From Streptomyces paradoxus (GTDB lineage Bacteria > Actinomycetota > Actinomycetes > Streptomycetales > Streptomycetaceae): 64,000 nucleotides of DNA. The stretch covers positions 248,001 to 312,000 of the forward strand of contig NZ_JACHGV010000010.1 of assembly GCF_014202475.1 (NCBI RefSeq), in the 5' to 3' direction. Below, in pieces: positions 25,895 to 34,643 of the stretch (the stretch's first letter is position 1; every line of letters begins with the position of its first letter). The notes under the pieces are model-generated. The model was not told where the DNA came from. It made no database searches and saw only the letters and a program-made list of their open reading frames with translations. A program made the position numbers and the translations under genes.

Positions 25895-28027
25895 ATGGAC
25901 AGCGACGGGACGCAGGACGCGCGGGGTACGCATGCGAGTCCCGTGCCGCGCCCGGCGGGACCTCCTCAGGTGCCCGCGATGCCGACCAGGCCGCCCGCGG
26001 CCCCCGGGATGCCGCCGCTGCCGGACGGGTCGGCGTTCCTCACCTGGCTGCGCGCGCCGCGCCCCGATGCCGCACCGGGCGTGTGGCGTTTCGGGCACCG
26101 GCCGCGGCCCGCGGAGGAGCCCGAGGAGATCCCCACCCGGCAGCTGCTGAGCGGGGCGCTGATCGCCTTCCTCGTGGGATGGCTGATCTGGTCGCTGCTG
26201 CAGAACGGCTACCTCGGCACCTGGTGGTGGGTGCCGTTCGACCTGATCGTCCCCGACGCCTGGCGCGGCGGCGACAGCGATCTCGGGGAGACCGGGACGT
26301 TCATCGTCTACCAGGGCTACGAGCTGCTCGTCGCCCTGGGGATCATGATCGGGGCGGCCCGGCTCGGCCGCTGGGGCGAGGTGTGGCGCCGCTTCGTCAC
26401 CCCCCGCTTCCGCCGGCCGGAGGCCCAGGAGGCCCGCACGGCCCCCGAGGACGACCCGGCCCAGTGGAACGAACTGCGTGCCGCCGGGGCCGCGGACGCC
26501 GCCGAGCGCCTCGCCACCGAGGCCCGTTCCGGACTGATGCGCGACGTCGACCATGCCCGGATCCTCCGCGCCTGGCAGGGGGTGCGCACCGGACGGCACA
26601 GCCTCGCCACCTTCAGCGGCGCCGTGCTCAAGGACGGCGCCGCCGCGTGCCTCCACCCCTCCGGGGAACGAGACCTGCCCGCCCGGCTCGCCCGGCACGA
26701 CCTCGTCACCGGGCAGGTGCGGCTCGGCACCACCGTGGACGACGCCCGCAACCCGTACGCCTACCGCGGCACCGGGCTGGCCCTCGGGCCCGACCTGCTC
26801 GGCACCTCCCTCGTGGCCGTCGGCCCCGCCGGCTCCGGCAAGACCGGGACCGTCGTCCGTCCGCTCGCCGAGTCGCTCTGTCTGCACGCCCTCGCCGGGC
26901 GCGCCGCCGTGGTCGTCGTCGGGGCGGCCGGCGCGGGGCTCGGGCCGGCCGACGCCTACGACGTGGTCGTACGGATCGGGAACCAGGACTCCGAGTACGA
27001 CCTCGATCTGTACGGGGGCAGCACCGACCCGGACGAGGCCGCGGCCGTGCTCGCCGAGGCCCTCGTCGGGGACCTCGCCGACCCCCACCCCGGCAGCGAC
27101 AGCCGCCGGTCCACCACCGTCCTCGCCCAGCTGCTCGGGCCCTTCCGGGCCGTGCACGGGCGGTTCCCTTCCGTACCGGAGCTGCGGCAGCTGCTCGACG
27201 GCGCGCCGGGGCCGTTCGCCGCGCTGCGGCAGGGGCTCCAGGAGGCCGGGCAGGAGTCGCTGCTGCGGGAGCTCGACGCCCGGGAGCGGCAGATGGGGCA
27301 GCCCGGGGACGTCGGCGGAGTGCTGGGCGACCGGGTCGCGCTGCTCGACCGGCCGGCCTTCGCCGGGTTCTTCGACACCTCCGGGCAGTCCCGGCCCTTC
27401 ACGCTCAAGGCCCTCGACCACCCGGTGCGGGTGCGCATCGACCTGCCGCAGCGCGGCCACGCCGACGCCTCCAAGATGCTGGCCCGGCTCGTGCTCGCGC
27501 AGTTCACGGCGAGCGTCGCCGTACGCGAGGACCGGTCGCTGTTCGCCTGCCTGCTGCTGGACGACGCGACCGGGGTGGTGACGCCCGAGGCCGTGCGGGG
27601 CATCCAGCGGCTGCGGTCCGGCAACGCCGGGGTCGTGCTCACCCTGCGGACCCTGGACGACGTGGCCCGGCCGCTGCGGGGACCGCTGCTCGGGGCCACC
27701 GGATGCCGGATGGCGCTGTCGGGGCTCACACCGTGGGACGGGCAGGACTTCGCCGAGGTGTGGGGCAAGGAGTGGACCGAGGCCCGCGACGTCACCGACC
27801 GGCAGATCATCGCGGAGACCCCGGCGGGCAAGGCCGTGCACATGCTGCGCCGGGTGATCACCGGCAAGGCCCCGACCGCGCGGGCGGTGACCGTGCGGCA
27901 GGTCGAGCGGGAGCGCTGGTCCGCCTCCGAGCTGGCGCACGGCGTACCGGCGGGGCACGCGGTGCTGTCGCTGACCGACGTCAAGGGCGAGCACGCGCCA
28001 CCGCTGCTGGTGGATCTGCGGGGCTGA
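25895..28027 (+). CDS. Membrane-bound P-loop ATPase, TraG/VirD4-like
   Basis: ATP-binding membrane protein of about 710 residues. A Pro-rich N-terminus of about 70 residues precedes two membrane helices (about residues 85-105 and 130-160), followed by a cytoplasmic ATPase with Walker A GPAGSGKTGT and Walker B-like FACLLLDDATG. The topology matches type IV coupling-type ATPases, but no relaxase or other transfer gene is near, and such stand-alone proteins are common in Streptomyces. ATG 25895 (after AGGGGG) is taken as start. ATG 25859 is an alternative that would be nearly leaderless behind a TAGATT -10 box (25844-25849). Role unknown. Confidence 0.78.
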   Translation: MDSDGTQDARGTHASPVPRPAGPPQVPAMPTRPPAAPGMPPLPDGSAFLTWLRAPRPDAAPGVWRFGHRPRPAEEPEEIPTRQLLSGALIAFLVGWLIWSLLQNGYLGTWWWVPFDLIVPDAWRGGDSDLGETGTFIVYQGYELLVALGIMIGAARLGRWGEVWRRFVTPRFRRPEAQEARTAPEDDPAQWNELRAAGAADAAERLATEARSGLMRDVDHARILRAWQGVRTGRHSLATFSGAVLKDGAAACLHPSGERDLPARLARHDLVTGQVRLGTTVDDARNPYAYRGTGLALGPDLLGTSLVAVGPAGSGKTGTVVRPLAESLCLHALAGRAAVVVVGAAGAGLGPADAYDVVVRIGNQDSEYDLDLYGGSTDPDEAAAVLAEALVGDLADPHPGSDSRRSTTVLAQLLGPFRAVHGRFPSVPELRQLLDGAPGPFAALRQGLQEAGQESLLRELDARERQMGQPGDVGGVLGDRVALLDRPAFAGFFDTSGQSRPFTLKALDHPVRVRIDLPQRGHADASKMLARLVLAQFTASVAVREDRSLFACLLLDDATGVVTPEAVRGIQRLRSGNAGVVLTLRTLDDVARPLRGPLLGATGCRMALSGLTPWDGQDFAEVWGKEWTEARDVTDRQIIAETPAGKAVHMLRRVITGKAPTARAVTVRQVERERWSASELAHGVPAGHAVLSLTDVKGEHAPPLLVDLRG

Positions 28028-28145
28028 CCCCTGCCCACGGGTGTGGGTACGCGGGGACCGTACGGTGAGGCAGAATCGTCACAGGTCGTTCATACGCGGC
28101 GGCCAAAAGACACAGTGATCACACAGCCCTGACGCAGAAGGCCTC

Positions 28146-29819
28146 ATGCCCCCGACGCTCGCCTCGCTCGTCCACCACTCCGCGCTGAAGCTGACCGTGC
28201 GGGCGGGCGAGGACCGCCTCGACGTGCCGGTCCGCTGGGCGCACCCCAGCGAGCTCGCCGACCCCGTCCCCTACATGGAGGGCGGGGAACTGCTGCTGAT
28301 CACCGCGCTCAAGCTGGACGCCGAGGACCCGGAGGCCATGCGCCGCTACGTGCGGCGGCTGGCCGGGGCCGGGGTGGCCGGGCTCGGCTTCGCCGTCGGC
28401 GTCAACTACGAGCAGATCCCCGAGGCGCTCGTCGACGCGGCCGAGAAGGAGGGCCTGCCGCTGCTGGAGGTGCCGCGCCGCACCCCGTTCCTCGCCATCA
28501 GCAAGGCCGTCTCCGCCGCCATCGCCGCCGACCAGTACCGGGCCGTCACCGCCGGCTTCGCCGCCCAGCGCGAGCTGACCCGGCAGGCCCAGACCGGCGG
28601 GCCGGAGGGGCTGCTGGCCGCGCTGGCCGCACAGGTCGACGGCTGGGCGGCGCTGTACGACGCCTCGGGCGCGGTCGTCGCCACGGCACCGGAGTGGGCG
28701 GGGCGGCGTGCCGCGCGGCTCACCGGCGACGTGCAGAAACTGCGGGACCGCCCCGCGCCCGCCTCCTCCGTGGCCGGCGGGCCGGAGAACGAGGACCGGG
28801 TCGAGCTGCACACCCTCGGCACCGGCCGCCGCCCCCGGGCGGCCCTGGCCGTCGGCACGGCCGCGGCCCCGGGCACCGCCGAGCGCTACGCCGTCCACTC
28901 GGCCATCGCGCTGCTGACCCTGACCACGGAACGTTCCCGGTCCCTCCAGGCCGCCGAGCAGCGGGTCGGTGCGGCGGTGCTGCGCATGCTGCTGGCCGGG
29001 GAGCCGGACCACGCCCGCGCGGTCGCCGGTGACCTGTACGGCCAGTTGCTGGACGCGCCGTTCCGGATGATGGTCGCGGAGCGGGTGCCGGTCTCGGCGT
29101 CCGCCGCGCTGGCCCGTGCCGAGGCGCGCAAGGGCGCTGCCCCCGCCGAGCGGCACTCGGCCGCCGCGCTCGCCGCGGCCGACCCCGGCGGCGACCCCCT
29201 CGCGGCGCTCGCCGATGTCGTGGAGTCCGCGGCCGCCCGGGCCGGGGAAGCCGTGCTGGTGGTGCCGGAAGGGGAGCGGCTGGTGGTGCTGGCCGCGGAC
29301 GGCGGCGCCGCCGCCGCGGCCTGCGGGGAGTACGCCGCCGCCCTGGAGACGGCCCGGGCGGGGATACGCGAGAAGGTGCCGGGCGGCGAGGAGGACGAAC
29401 TGGTCGTGGGCCTGTCGGCACCGGCCGGGCCCATCGCCGCGTCCGCCGCCTACAAGCAGGCCGAGCAGGCACTGTCGGTGGCGCGGCGACGCGGGCGCGT
29501 CCTCGTGGAGCACGAGCAGATGGCGGCCGGATCGGTGCTGCCGCTGCTGGCGGACGACGCGGTACGGGCCTTCGCCGACGGCATGCTGCGGCCGCTGTAC
29601 GAGCACGACGCCACGGGCCGCGGCGACCTCGTCGCCTCCCTGCGCGCCTGGCTGTCCAGGCACGGCCAGTGGGACGCGGCGGCGGCCGACCTCGGCGTTC
29701 ACCGGCACACCCTGCGCTACCGCATGCGGCGGGTCGAGGAGATCCTCGGCCGGTCCCTGGAGGACCCGGACGTGCGGATGGAGCTGTGGCTGGCCCTGAA
29801 GGCCACCACCACGGAGTAG
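28146..29819 (+). CDS. PucR family transcriptional regulator
   Basis: 557-residue regulator. The N-terminal PucR domain (about residues 8-125: LDVPVRWAHPSELADPVPYMEGGELLLITAL) is followed by a GGDEF-like central region and the C-terminal PucR helix-turn-helix, LSRHGQWDAAAADLGVHRHTLRYRMRRVEEILG, which is diagnostic. PucR-type proteins generally respond to nitrogen-containing metabolites. Here it sits between gabT and an aldehyde dehydrogenase, so a role in sensing GABA or a polyamine is likely. Candidate binding repeats are described at 29825. Confidence 0.9.
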   Translation: MPPTLASLVHHSALKLTVRAGEDRLDVPVRWAHPSELADPVPYMEGGELLLITALKLDAEDPEAMRRYVRRLAGAGVAGLGFAVGVNYEQIPEALVDAAEKEGLPLLEVPRRTPFLAISKAVSAAIAADQYRAVTAGFAAQRELTRQAQTGGPEGLLAALAAQVDGWAALYDASGAVVATAPEWAGRRAARLTGDVQKLRDRPAPASSVAGGPENEDRVELHTLGTGRRPRAALAVGTAAAPGTAERYAVHSAIALLTLTTERSRSLQAAEQRVGAAVLRMLLAGEPDHARAVAGDLYGQLLDAPFRMMVAERVPVSASAALARAEARKGAAPAERHSAAALAAADPGGDPLAALADVVESAAARAGEAVLVVPEGERLVVLAADGGAAAAACGEYAAALETARAGIREKVPGGEEDELVVGLSAPAGPIAASAAYKQAEQALSVARRRGRVLVEHEQMAAGSVLPLLADDAVRAFADGMLRPLYEHDATGRGDLVASLRAWLSRHGQWDAAAADLGVHRHTLRYRMRRVEEILGRSLEDPDVRMELWLALKATTTE

Positions 29820-29824
29820 CCAAA

Positions 29825-29930
29825 CCGTAGTATCCGCTTCCGCCACTGCTACGGCTCGGACAAACGCCCTTCGGTCACCTCGCCCCTACCTTTGATCCGT
29901 AGCACAGGACCACCCCCAACGCCGAAGGGC
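29825..29930 (+). promoter_or_regulatory. CCGTAG repeats and hairpin upstream of aldehyde dehydrogenase
   Basis: Three copies of CCGTAG occur between pucR and the dehydrogenase: 29825-29830 (+), 29849-29854 (as CTACGG, -) and 29897-29902 (+); the latter two share CCGTAGCA. They are candidate PucR sites. In addition GCCCTTCGG (29866-29874) can pair with CCGAAGGGC (29922-29930), whose AAGGG is the likely ribosome-binding site of the next gene. Confidence 0.4.
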
Positions 29931-29940
29931 CGGAACGAAC

Positions 29941-31386
29941 ATGACCTCCACCCACGCCTTCTGGCTCGCCGGCCGCCAGGCCACCGGCGAGGACACCTTC
30001 GACGTCACCTCCCCCTGGGACGGGCGGCTCGTCGGCACGGTGAGCGTGCCGACGGACGCGCAGGTCGAGGAGGCCGTGGCCGCCGCGCACGCCGTCCTGG
30101 ACGAGTTCGCCGCCACCCCCGCCCACGTCCGGGCCGCCGCCCTCGACCACGTCAGCAAGCGCCTCGTCGAGCGCACCGAGGAGATCGCGCGGCTGATCTC
30201 CGCCGAGAACGGCAAGCCCATGAAGTGGGCGCGCGGCGAGGTCGGCCGGGCCGTGTCGGTGTTCCGGTTCGCGTCCGAGGAGGCCCGGCGGTTCAACGGC
30301 GGCGAGGCCCAGCGCCTGGACACCGACCTCGGCGGCCAGGGCCGGCTCGCCCTCACCCGCCGCTTCCCCAAGGGCGTCGTGCTGGGCATCGCGCCCTTCA
30401 ACTTCCCGCTGAACCTCTGCGCCCACAAGATCGCCCCGGCCATCGCCGCCGGCGCCCCCATCATCCTCAAGCCGGCCCCGGCGACCCCGCTGTCCGGCCT
30501 GATCATCGGCGAGCTGCTGGCCGAGACCGAGCTGCCCGCGGGCTCCTGGAGCATCCTGCCGGTCGCCAACGACAAGATGCCCGCCCTCGTGCAGGACGAG
30601 CGGCTGCCCGTCATCTCCTTCACCGGCTCCGAGAAGGTCGGCTACGCGATCATGGACTCGGTGCCGCGCAAGCACTGCACCCTGGAGCTGGGCGGCAACG
30701 GCGCGGCCGTCGTCCTCGCCGACTGGGCGAGCGACGAGGACCTGGAGTGGGCGGCGAACCGCATCGCCACCTTCTCCAACTACCAGGGCGGCCAGTCCTG
30801 CATCTCCGTGCAGCGGGTCATCGCCGACGCCTCGGTGTACGACCGGCTGCTGCCGCGCATCGTCGCCGCCGTCGAGGCCCAGGTCACCGGTGACCCGGGC
30901 GACGACAGCACGGATGTCGGCCCGCTGGTCAGCGAGGACGCCGCCAAGCGCGTCGAGTCGTGGGTCCAGGAGGCGGTCGACGCCGGTGCCGCGCTGCTCA
31001 CCGGCGGCAAGCGCGACGGCGCCTCGTACGCGCCGACCGTCCTGGCCGACGTGCCGGCGGACGTCACGATCTCCTGCGAGGAGGTCTTCGGGCCGGTCCT
31101 CACCGTGCAGAAGGCGGACGGCGAGGCCGCGGCCTTCGCCGCCGTGAACGACTCCAAGTACGGCCTCCAGGCGGGTGTCTTCACCCACGACCTGCAGACC
31201 GCCTTCCGCGCCCACCGGGCCCTGGAGGTCGGCGGTGTCGTCATCGGCGACGTGCCGTCCTACCGCGCCGACCAGATGCCGTACGGCGGCGTCAAGCAGT
31301 CCGGCGTGGGCCGTGAGGGCGTGCGGTTCGCCATGGAGGACTACACCTACGAGCGGGTGCTGGTGCTGACCGGAATCAGCCTCTAG
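29941..31386 (+). CDS. Aldehyde dehydrogenase (candidate succinate-semialdehyde dehydrogenase)
   Basis: NAD(P)-dependent aldehyde dehydrogenase of 481 residues. Motifs: GIAPFNFPLNLCAHKIAPAI, LKPAPATP, ELGGNGAAVVL (base Glu, with Asn replacing the usual Lys) and nucleophile C287 in GGQSCISVQ. The NFPLNL/AHKIAPAI pattern is closer to lactaldehyde or GapN-like dehydrogenases than to classical GabD, so the succinate-semialdehyde assignment rests mainly on the neighbouring gabT and PucR genes. If correct it completes GABA breakdown to succinate. The transcript ends in a 17-base-pair hairpin at 31418. Confidence 0.85.
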   Translation: MTSTHAFWLAGRQATGEDTFDVTSPWDGRLVGTVSVPTDAQVEEAVAAAHAVLDEFAATPAHVRAAALDHVSKRLVERTEEIARLISAENGKPMKWARGEVGRAVSVFRFASEEARRFNGGEAQRLDTDLGGQGRLALTRRFPKGVVLGIAPFNFPLNLCAHKIAPAIAAGAPIILKPAPATPLSGLIIGELLAETELPAGSWSILPVANDKMPALVQDERLPVISFTGSEKVGYAIMDSVPRKHCTLELGGNGAAVVLADWASDEDLEWAANRIATFSNYQGGQSCISVQRVIADASVYDRLLPRIVAAVEAQVTGDPGDDSTDVGPLVSEDAAKRVESWVQEAVDAGAALLTGGKRDGASYAPTVLADVPADVTISCEEVFGPVLTVQKADGEAAAFAAVNDSKYGLQAGVFTHDLQTAFRAHRALEVGGVVIGDVPSYRADQMPYGGVKQSGVGREGVRFAMEDYTYERVLVLTGISL

Positions 31387-31390
31387 CTCA

Positions 31391-31405
31391 TGGGAACCAT
31401 TTTCA
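31391..31405. promoter_or_regulatory. Zur-box-like 15-mer (orphan)
   Basis: TGGGAACCATTTTCA matches the 7-1-7 Zur operator pattern (TGAAAATGATTTTCA) at 11 of 14 arm positions, with one half perfect. No gene start lies next to it on either strand, so it may be chance or a relic. Confidence 0.2.
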
Positions 31406-31417
31406 TATAGGCTCTGC

Positions 31418-31459
31418 GAAGAGGCCCGGCACCGATGCCTTCCGGTGCCGGGCCTCTTC
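31418..31459. terminator. Bidirectional terminator
   Basis: Perfect 17-base-pair stem (31418-31434 with 31443-31459) and an 8-base loop between the convergent aldehyde dehydrogenase and GH3 genes; the right arm ends in CTCTTCTCT. It separates the GABA region from the sugar locus. Confidence 0.8.
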
Positions 31460-31483
31460 TCTGTGCCGGCCTGCTCCGGACCC

Positions 31484-34321
31484 TCAACCGGAGAAGCCGA
31501 CGTGCGCGAGCCGCAGCGGGCCGCGCAGTCTGAGGTGCACGTCGTGGACGCCCGCGGCGGCGACGGACGCGCTGAGTGAGACGTAGTCGTACGGGCCCGG
31601 GGTCGGTGCTGCGGGCGACAGCACCGCGAGGACGGGGCCGCCGTCGAGGGACAGCTCGACCGTGCCCTCGCCGGCCACCTCCACCGTCACCTCGGAGATG
31701 CCCCGCCCGAAGTCGCAGGCGCGGTAGACGAGTTCGCCCGTCGCCGGGCCCGCCGGTGTCACCGCGTCGCCCGACACCTTCGTCCGGTCGACGATCTCGA
31801 TGCCGCTGTACTCGTCGAACCCGGCCGCGGGGAGACCGTTCGCCACGACCGCGCGGGGCAGGGCCGGCTCGCCGACGAGCGTCACCACCGTGCGCAGCCG
31901 GACGTCCTCGCTGGACGCCCCCGCCAGCAGCTCGTACCCGCCCGGCTCCACCCGCCACCGGTCCTGGGCGACGTCCCAGAACGCGAAGGCGCTCAGCGGG
32001 ACCTCGAAGCTCAGCTCGGCCGTCGCCCCCGGGGCGAGGGTGACGCGGCGGTGGTCCAGCAGCTCGCGGCGCGGACGCGGCACGGACGGCTCGACGGCCC
32101 GGGCGTAGAGCTGGGCGACCTCGTCGGCGGTGACATCACCGGTGTTGGTGACCGAGAAGGAGACGTGCACGGTCTCCTCTTCGGCCCGGGCCGTCAGGTC
32201 GCCGTACGCGAACCGGGCGTACGACAGGCCGTGCCCGAAGGGGAACAGGGGCGTCCCCTCGAAGTACAGGTACGTCTGACGGGAGCCGATGACGTCGTAG
32301 TCGAGGAGGCCGGGCAGGCCGGTGTCGTCGGCGTACCAGGTCTGCGGGAGGCGGCCGGCAGGGGAGACGTCGCCGGCCAGGACGCGGGCCAGGGCGGTGC
32401 CGGCCGCCTGGCCGCCGTGCGCGGTCCACAGCACGGCGGGCAGCCCGGCCGGGTCGACGGCGTACGGATAGGCGGAGACCAGCGCCAGCACGGTGGCCGG
32501 GTTCGCCGCGCGGGCCGCCCGCAGCAGCCGTTCCTGGTGGTCCGGCAGGCGCAGGGTCGTACGGTCCTCGGTCTCGCGCCCGTTGATGTACGGGTCGTTG
32601 CCCGCGACCACCACGACCACGTCGGCCGCCGCGGCGGCCCGCGCCACGGCCTCCTCGCCGCGCTCGGCGACGACCAGCTCGAAGACCTCGGCGCCCGCGT
32701 CGGCAACCTTCACGCCGCCGGCGGAGACAGACACGTGGCGACCCGTCCCCAGGTGCTTCAGGAGGTGCCCGTTCCCGTGCGGTTCCAGGCGGAAGGTCTC
32801 CTGCACGATCCAGCCGCCCGGCTGGTCGGCGGAGGCGCGGAGGCAGCCGTCGTCGGCGACCGACAGGTAGCGGCCGTCGGGGGCGCGCAGGGTCAGGACG
32901 CCCCCGCCCCAGTCGGCGAGCGCCAGTTCGGTGCCGTCCGCGTCGGTGGTGAGCGCGGGCAGGTCGGTGCGGCCGGTGAGCAGGGCCGGGTCGAGCGCGC
33001 CCTCGGCCCCGCGCACCTCGGTGGCGGCCCCCTCGGCCACCGGCACGTGCAGGAACGCACCGGTGGAGGTCTTCAGCCGGACCCGGTCCACGCCTTCCGT
33101 GAAATCCACCCGCTCCGCGCCGAACCGCGCGTGGAGGCCCTCCAGCGGGGTCGAGCGGTGGATGAGGGTGCCGCTGTACCAGTCGAGTTTGCACTCGTCG
33201 GCGAGCAGCCCGACCACCGCGACGCGGGTGTCCGGGGCGAGCGGCAGCACCCCGTCGTTCTTGAGCAGCACGATCGCCTGCTCGGCGGCCTCCTGGGCGA
33301 GGGCGCGGTGCGCCGGGGTGTCGAACGCGCCGGTGGCGTCGTGCGGGTCGTACTCCGGGTCGAACTCGCCGAGCCGGAAACGGACCGAGAGCTGGCGGCG
33401 GACGGCCGTGTCGACATCGGCCTCGGTCAGCAGACCGCGCTCCAGGGCGCCGCGCAGCCGCCCGGTCATCTGCGAGGAGTCCGTGCCGTGGTCGGTGAAG
33501 CTGTCGACCCCCGCGACGAGGGAGGCGGCGGTGGCCTCCTCGTGGGTGTCGAAGTAGTGCTCCGAGTCGACGAGGTTGCTCGGCGCGCCCGCGTCCGAAC
33601 AGACCAGCAGCTCCTCGTCCGTCCAGGCGCGCAGGTGCTCGCGCAGGTACGGCGACACGTGGTTCGGGCGGCCGTTGACCAGGTTGTACGCCGGCATCAC
33701 CCCGGCCACCGCGCCCGCCTCGACGGTCTCGCGGAAGGCCCGCAGGTCGTACTCGTGCAGCACACGCGGGCGCACCGAGCTCGATGTCGTGGAGCGGTCC
33801 GTCTCGTTGTTGTGGGCCAGCCAGTGCTTCAGCACGGGCGCGGTGCGCCAGTAGGTGGGGTGGTCGCCGCGCAGGCCGTGGGTGTAGGCCGTGGCGATCG
33901 CCGAGGTGAGCTTCGGATCCTCCGAGTAGCCCTCCTCGTTGCGGCCCCACAGGGGGTGGCGCAGCAGGTTGACCGTCGGGGACCAGACGTTGAGTCCGAC
34001 CCGGTCGTCCCTGGCGCGCATCGCGCGGATCTCCTTGGACACGGCGTCGCCGACGCGCCGCACCAGCTCCGGGTTCCAGGTGGCGCCGAGGCCGACCGCC
34101 TGCGGGAACACTGTCGCCGGGCCCATCCACGCCACCCCGTGCAGGGCCTCCTGGCCGGTGCGGAAGGCGGCGATGCCGAGCCGCTCGACGGCCGGGGCGA
34201 ACTGGTGCAGGAACGACGTCTTCTCGTCGAGGGTGAGCCGCCCCAGCAGGTCGTCGACGCGCTTCGCGAACGGCAGCTGCGGATCGCGGAACGGTTCGGT
34301 GGGCAGCGGAAGTTCGGTCAC
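31484..34321 (-). CDS. Glycoside hydrolase family 3 beta-glucosidase/xylosidase
   Basis: Retaining exo-beta-glycosidase of 945 residues without signal peptide, hence cytoplasmic. The N-terminal barrel (about 1-310) carries the nucleophile D243 in LLVCSDAG and GRNEEGYSED. The C-terminal sandwich begins near 340 (EQAIVLLKNDGVLPL) and is interrupted at about 415-545 by a beta-trefoil/fascin-like insert (TLRAPDGRYLSVADDG). It resumes with VVVVAGNDPYINGRETEDR, then a fibronectin-like domain (about 700-790) and a jelly-roll CBM6-like tail (about 810-945). GTG start behind AGGGGGA. Divergent from the importer operon with a shared LacI operator region; probably removes glucose from imported xylogluco-oligosaccharides. 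Confidence 0.88.
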   Translation of the reverse strand: MTELPLPTEPFRDPQLPFAKRVDDLLGRLTLDEKTSFLHQFAPAVERLGIAAFRTGQEALHGVAWMGPATVFPQAVGLGATWNPELVRRVGDAVSKEIRAMRARDDRVGLNVWSPTVNLLRHPLWGRNEEGYSEDPKLTSAIATAYTHGLRGDHPTYWRTAPVLKHWLAHNNETDRSTTSSSVRPRVLHEYDLRAFRETVEAGAVAGVMPAYNLVNGRPNHVSPYLREHLRAWTDEELLVCSDAGAPSNLVDSEHYFDTHEEATAASLVAGVDSFTDHGTDSSQMTGRLRGALERGLLTEADVDTAVRRQLSVRFRLGEFDPEYDPHDATGAFDTPAHRALAQEAAEQAIVLLKNDGVLPLAPDTRVAVVGLLADECKLDWYSGTLIHRSTPLEGLHARFGAERVDFTEGVDRVRLKTSTGAFLHVPVAEGAATEVRGAEGALDPALLTGRTDLPALTTDADGTELALADWGGGVLTLRAPDGRYLSVADDGCLRASADQPGGWIVQETFRLEPHGNGHLLKHLGTGRHVSVSAGGVKVADAGAEVFELVVAERGEEAVARAAAAADVVVVVAGNDPYINGRETEDRTTLRLPDHQERLLRAARAANPATVLALVSAYPYAVDPAGLPAVLWTAHGGQAAGTALARVLAGDVSPAGRLPQTWYADDTGLPGLLDYDVIGSRQTYLYFEGTPLFPFGHGLSYARFAYGDLTARAEEETVHVSFSVTNTGDVTADEVAQLYARAVEPSVPRPRRELLDHRRVTLAPGATAELSFEVPLSAFAFWDVAQDRWRVEPGGYELLAGASSEDVRLRTVVTLVGEPALPRAVVANGLPAAGFDEYSGIEIVDRTKVSGDAVTPAGPATGELVYRACDFGRGISEVTVEVAGEGTVELSLDGGPVLAVLSPAAPTPGPYDYVSLSASVAAAGVHDVHLRLRGPLRLAHVGFSG

Positions 34322-34357
34322 GTGGGGATCCCCCTGCGATGGATCGGCGAGGCGCTT

Positions 34358-34371
34358 TCGAAGCGCTTCGA
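34358..34371. promoter_or_regulatory. LacI-type operator 1
   Basis: Perfect 14-base palindrome TCGAAGCGCTTCGA lying on the transcription start expected for the GH3 gene and touching its -10 box; occupation would block initiation. Same core as the sites at 34517, 50021 and 50108. Confidence 0.7.
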
Positions 34372-34400
34372 TGCTGGGTCGGCGACGGGTCGGGTGTCAA
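34371..34400 (-). promoter_or_regulatory. Promoter of the GH3 gene
   Basis: On the minus strand TTGACA (34395-34400), 18-base spacer, CAGCAT (34371-34376), placing the start near 34364, inside operator 1. Confidence 0.55.
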
Positions 34401-34477
34401 GAGCCGAGGCTGTCGCTTCAAGTCGTGCATGAGGAACGGTCCCCTCTCGCACCTGCGAGGAAGTTTGGGGACGACCC

Positions 34478-34506
34478 TTGTGCACCCTGGGGTGTTCACT
34501 TAACCT
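34478..34506 (+). promoter_or_regulatory. Promoter of the sugar importer/hydrolase operon
   Basis: TTGTGC (34478-34483), 17-base spacer, TAACCT (34501-34506); start near 34513, with operator 2 at about +5 to +18. The leader to the ATG at 34644 is about 130 bases and shows no other clear structure. Confidence 0.45.
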
Positions 34507-34516
34507 CACAGCAACA

Positions 34517-34530
34517 TCGAAGCGCTTCGA
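34517..34530. promoter_or_regulatory. LacI-type operator 2
   Basis: TCGAAGCGCTTCGA, identical to operator 1 and 146 bases from it edge to edge, immediately downstream of the importer promoter. The pair controls both arms of the divergent 34322-34643 region and could allow looping. Confidence 0.7.
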
Positions 34531-34643
34531 CTGCGGAAGCCTCTCTGGTCGAAGTGTCGCTTCTGCTCAGCCAGTTCCACTCGAGACACCGCAGCCGACG
34601 GCCTTCCGCCGGGTGTCCTGGTGCGCCATGAAGGGTTGACGCA

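Noticed and set aside
25895..28027. Integrated conjugative element marker
   Set aside because: No integrase, relaxase, repeats or attachment sites occur nearby, and the neighbours are conserved metabolic genes.
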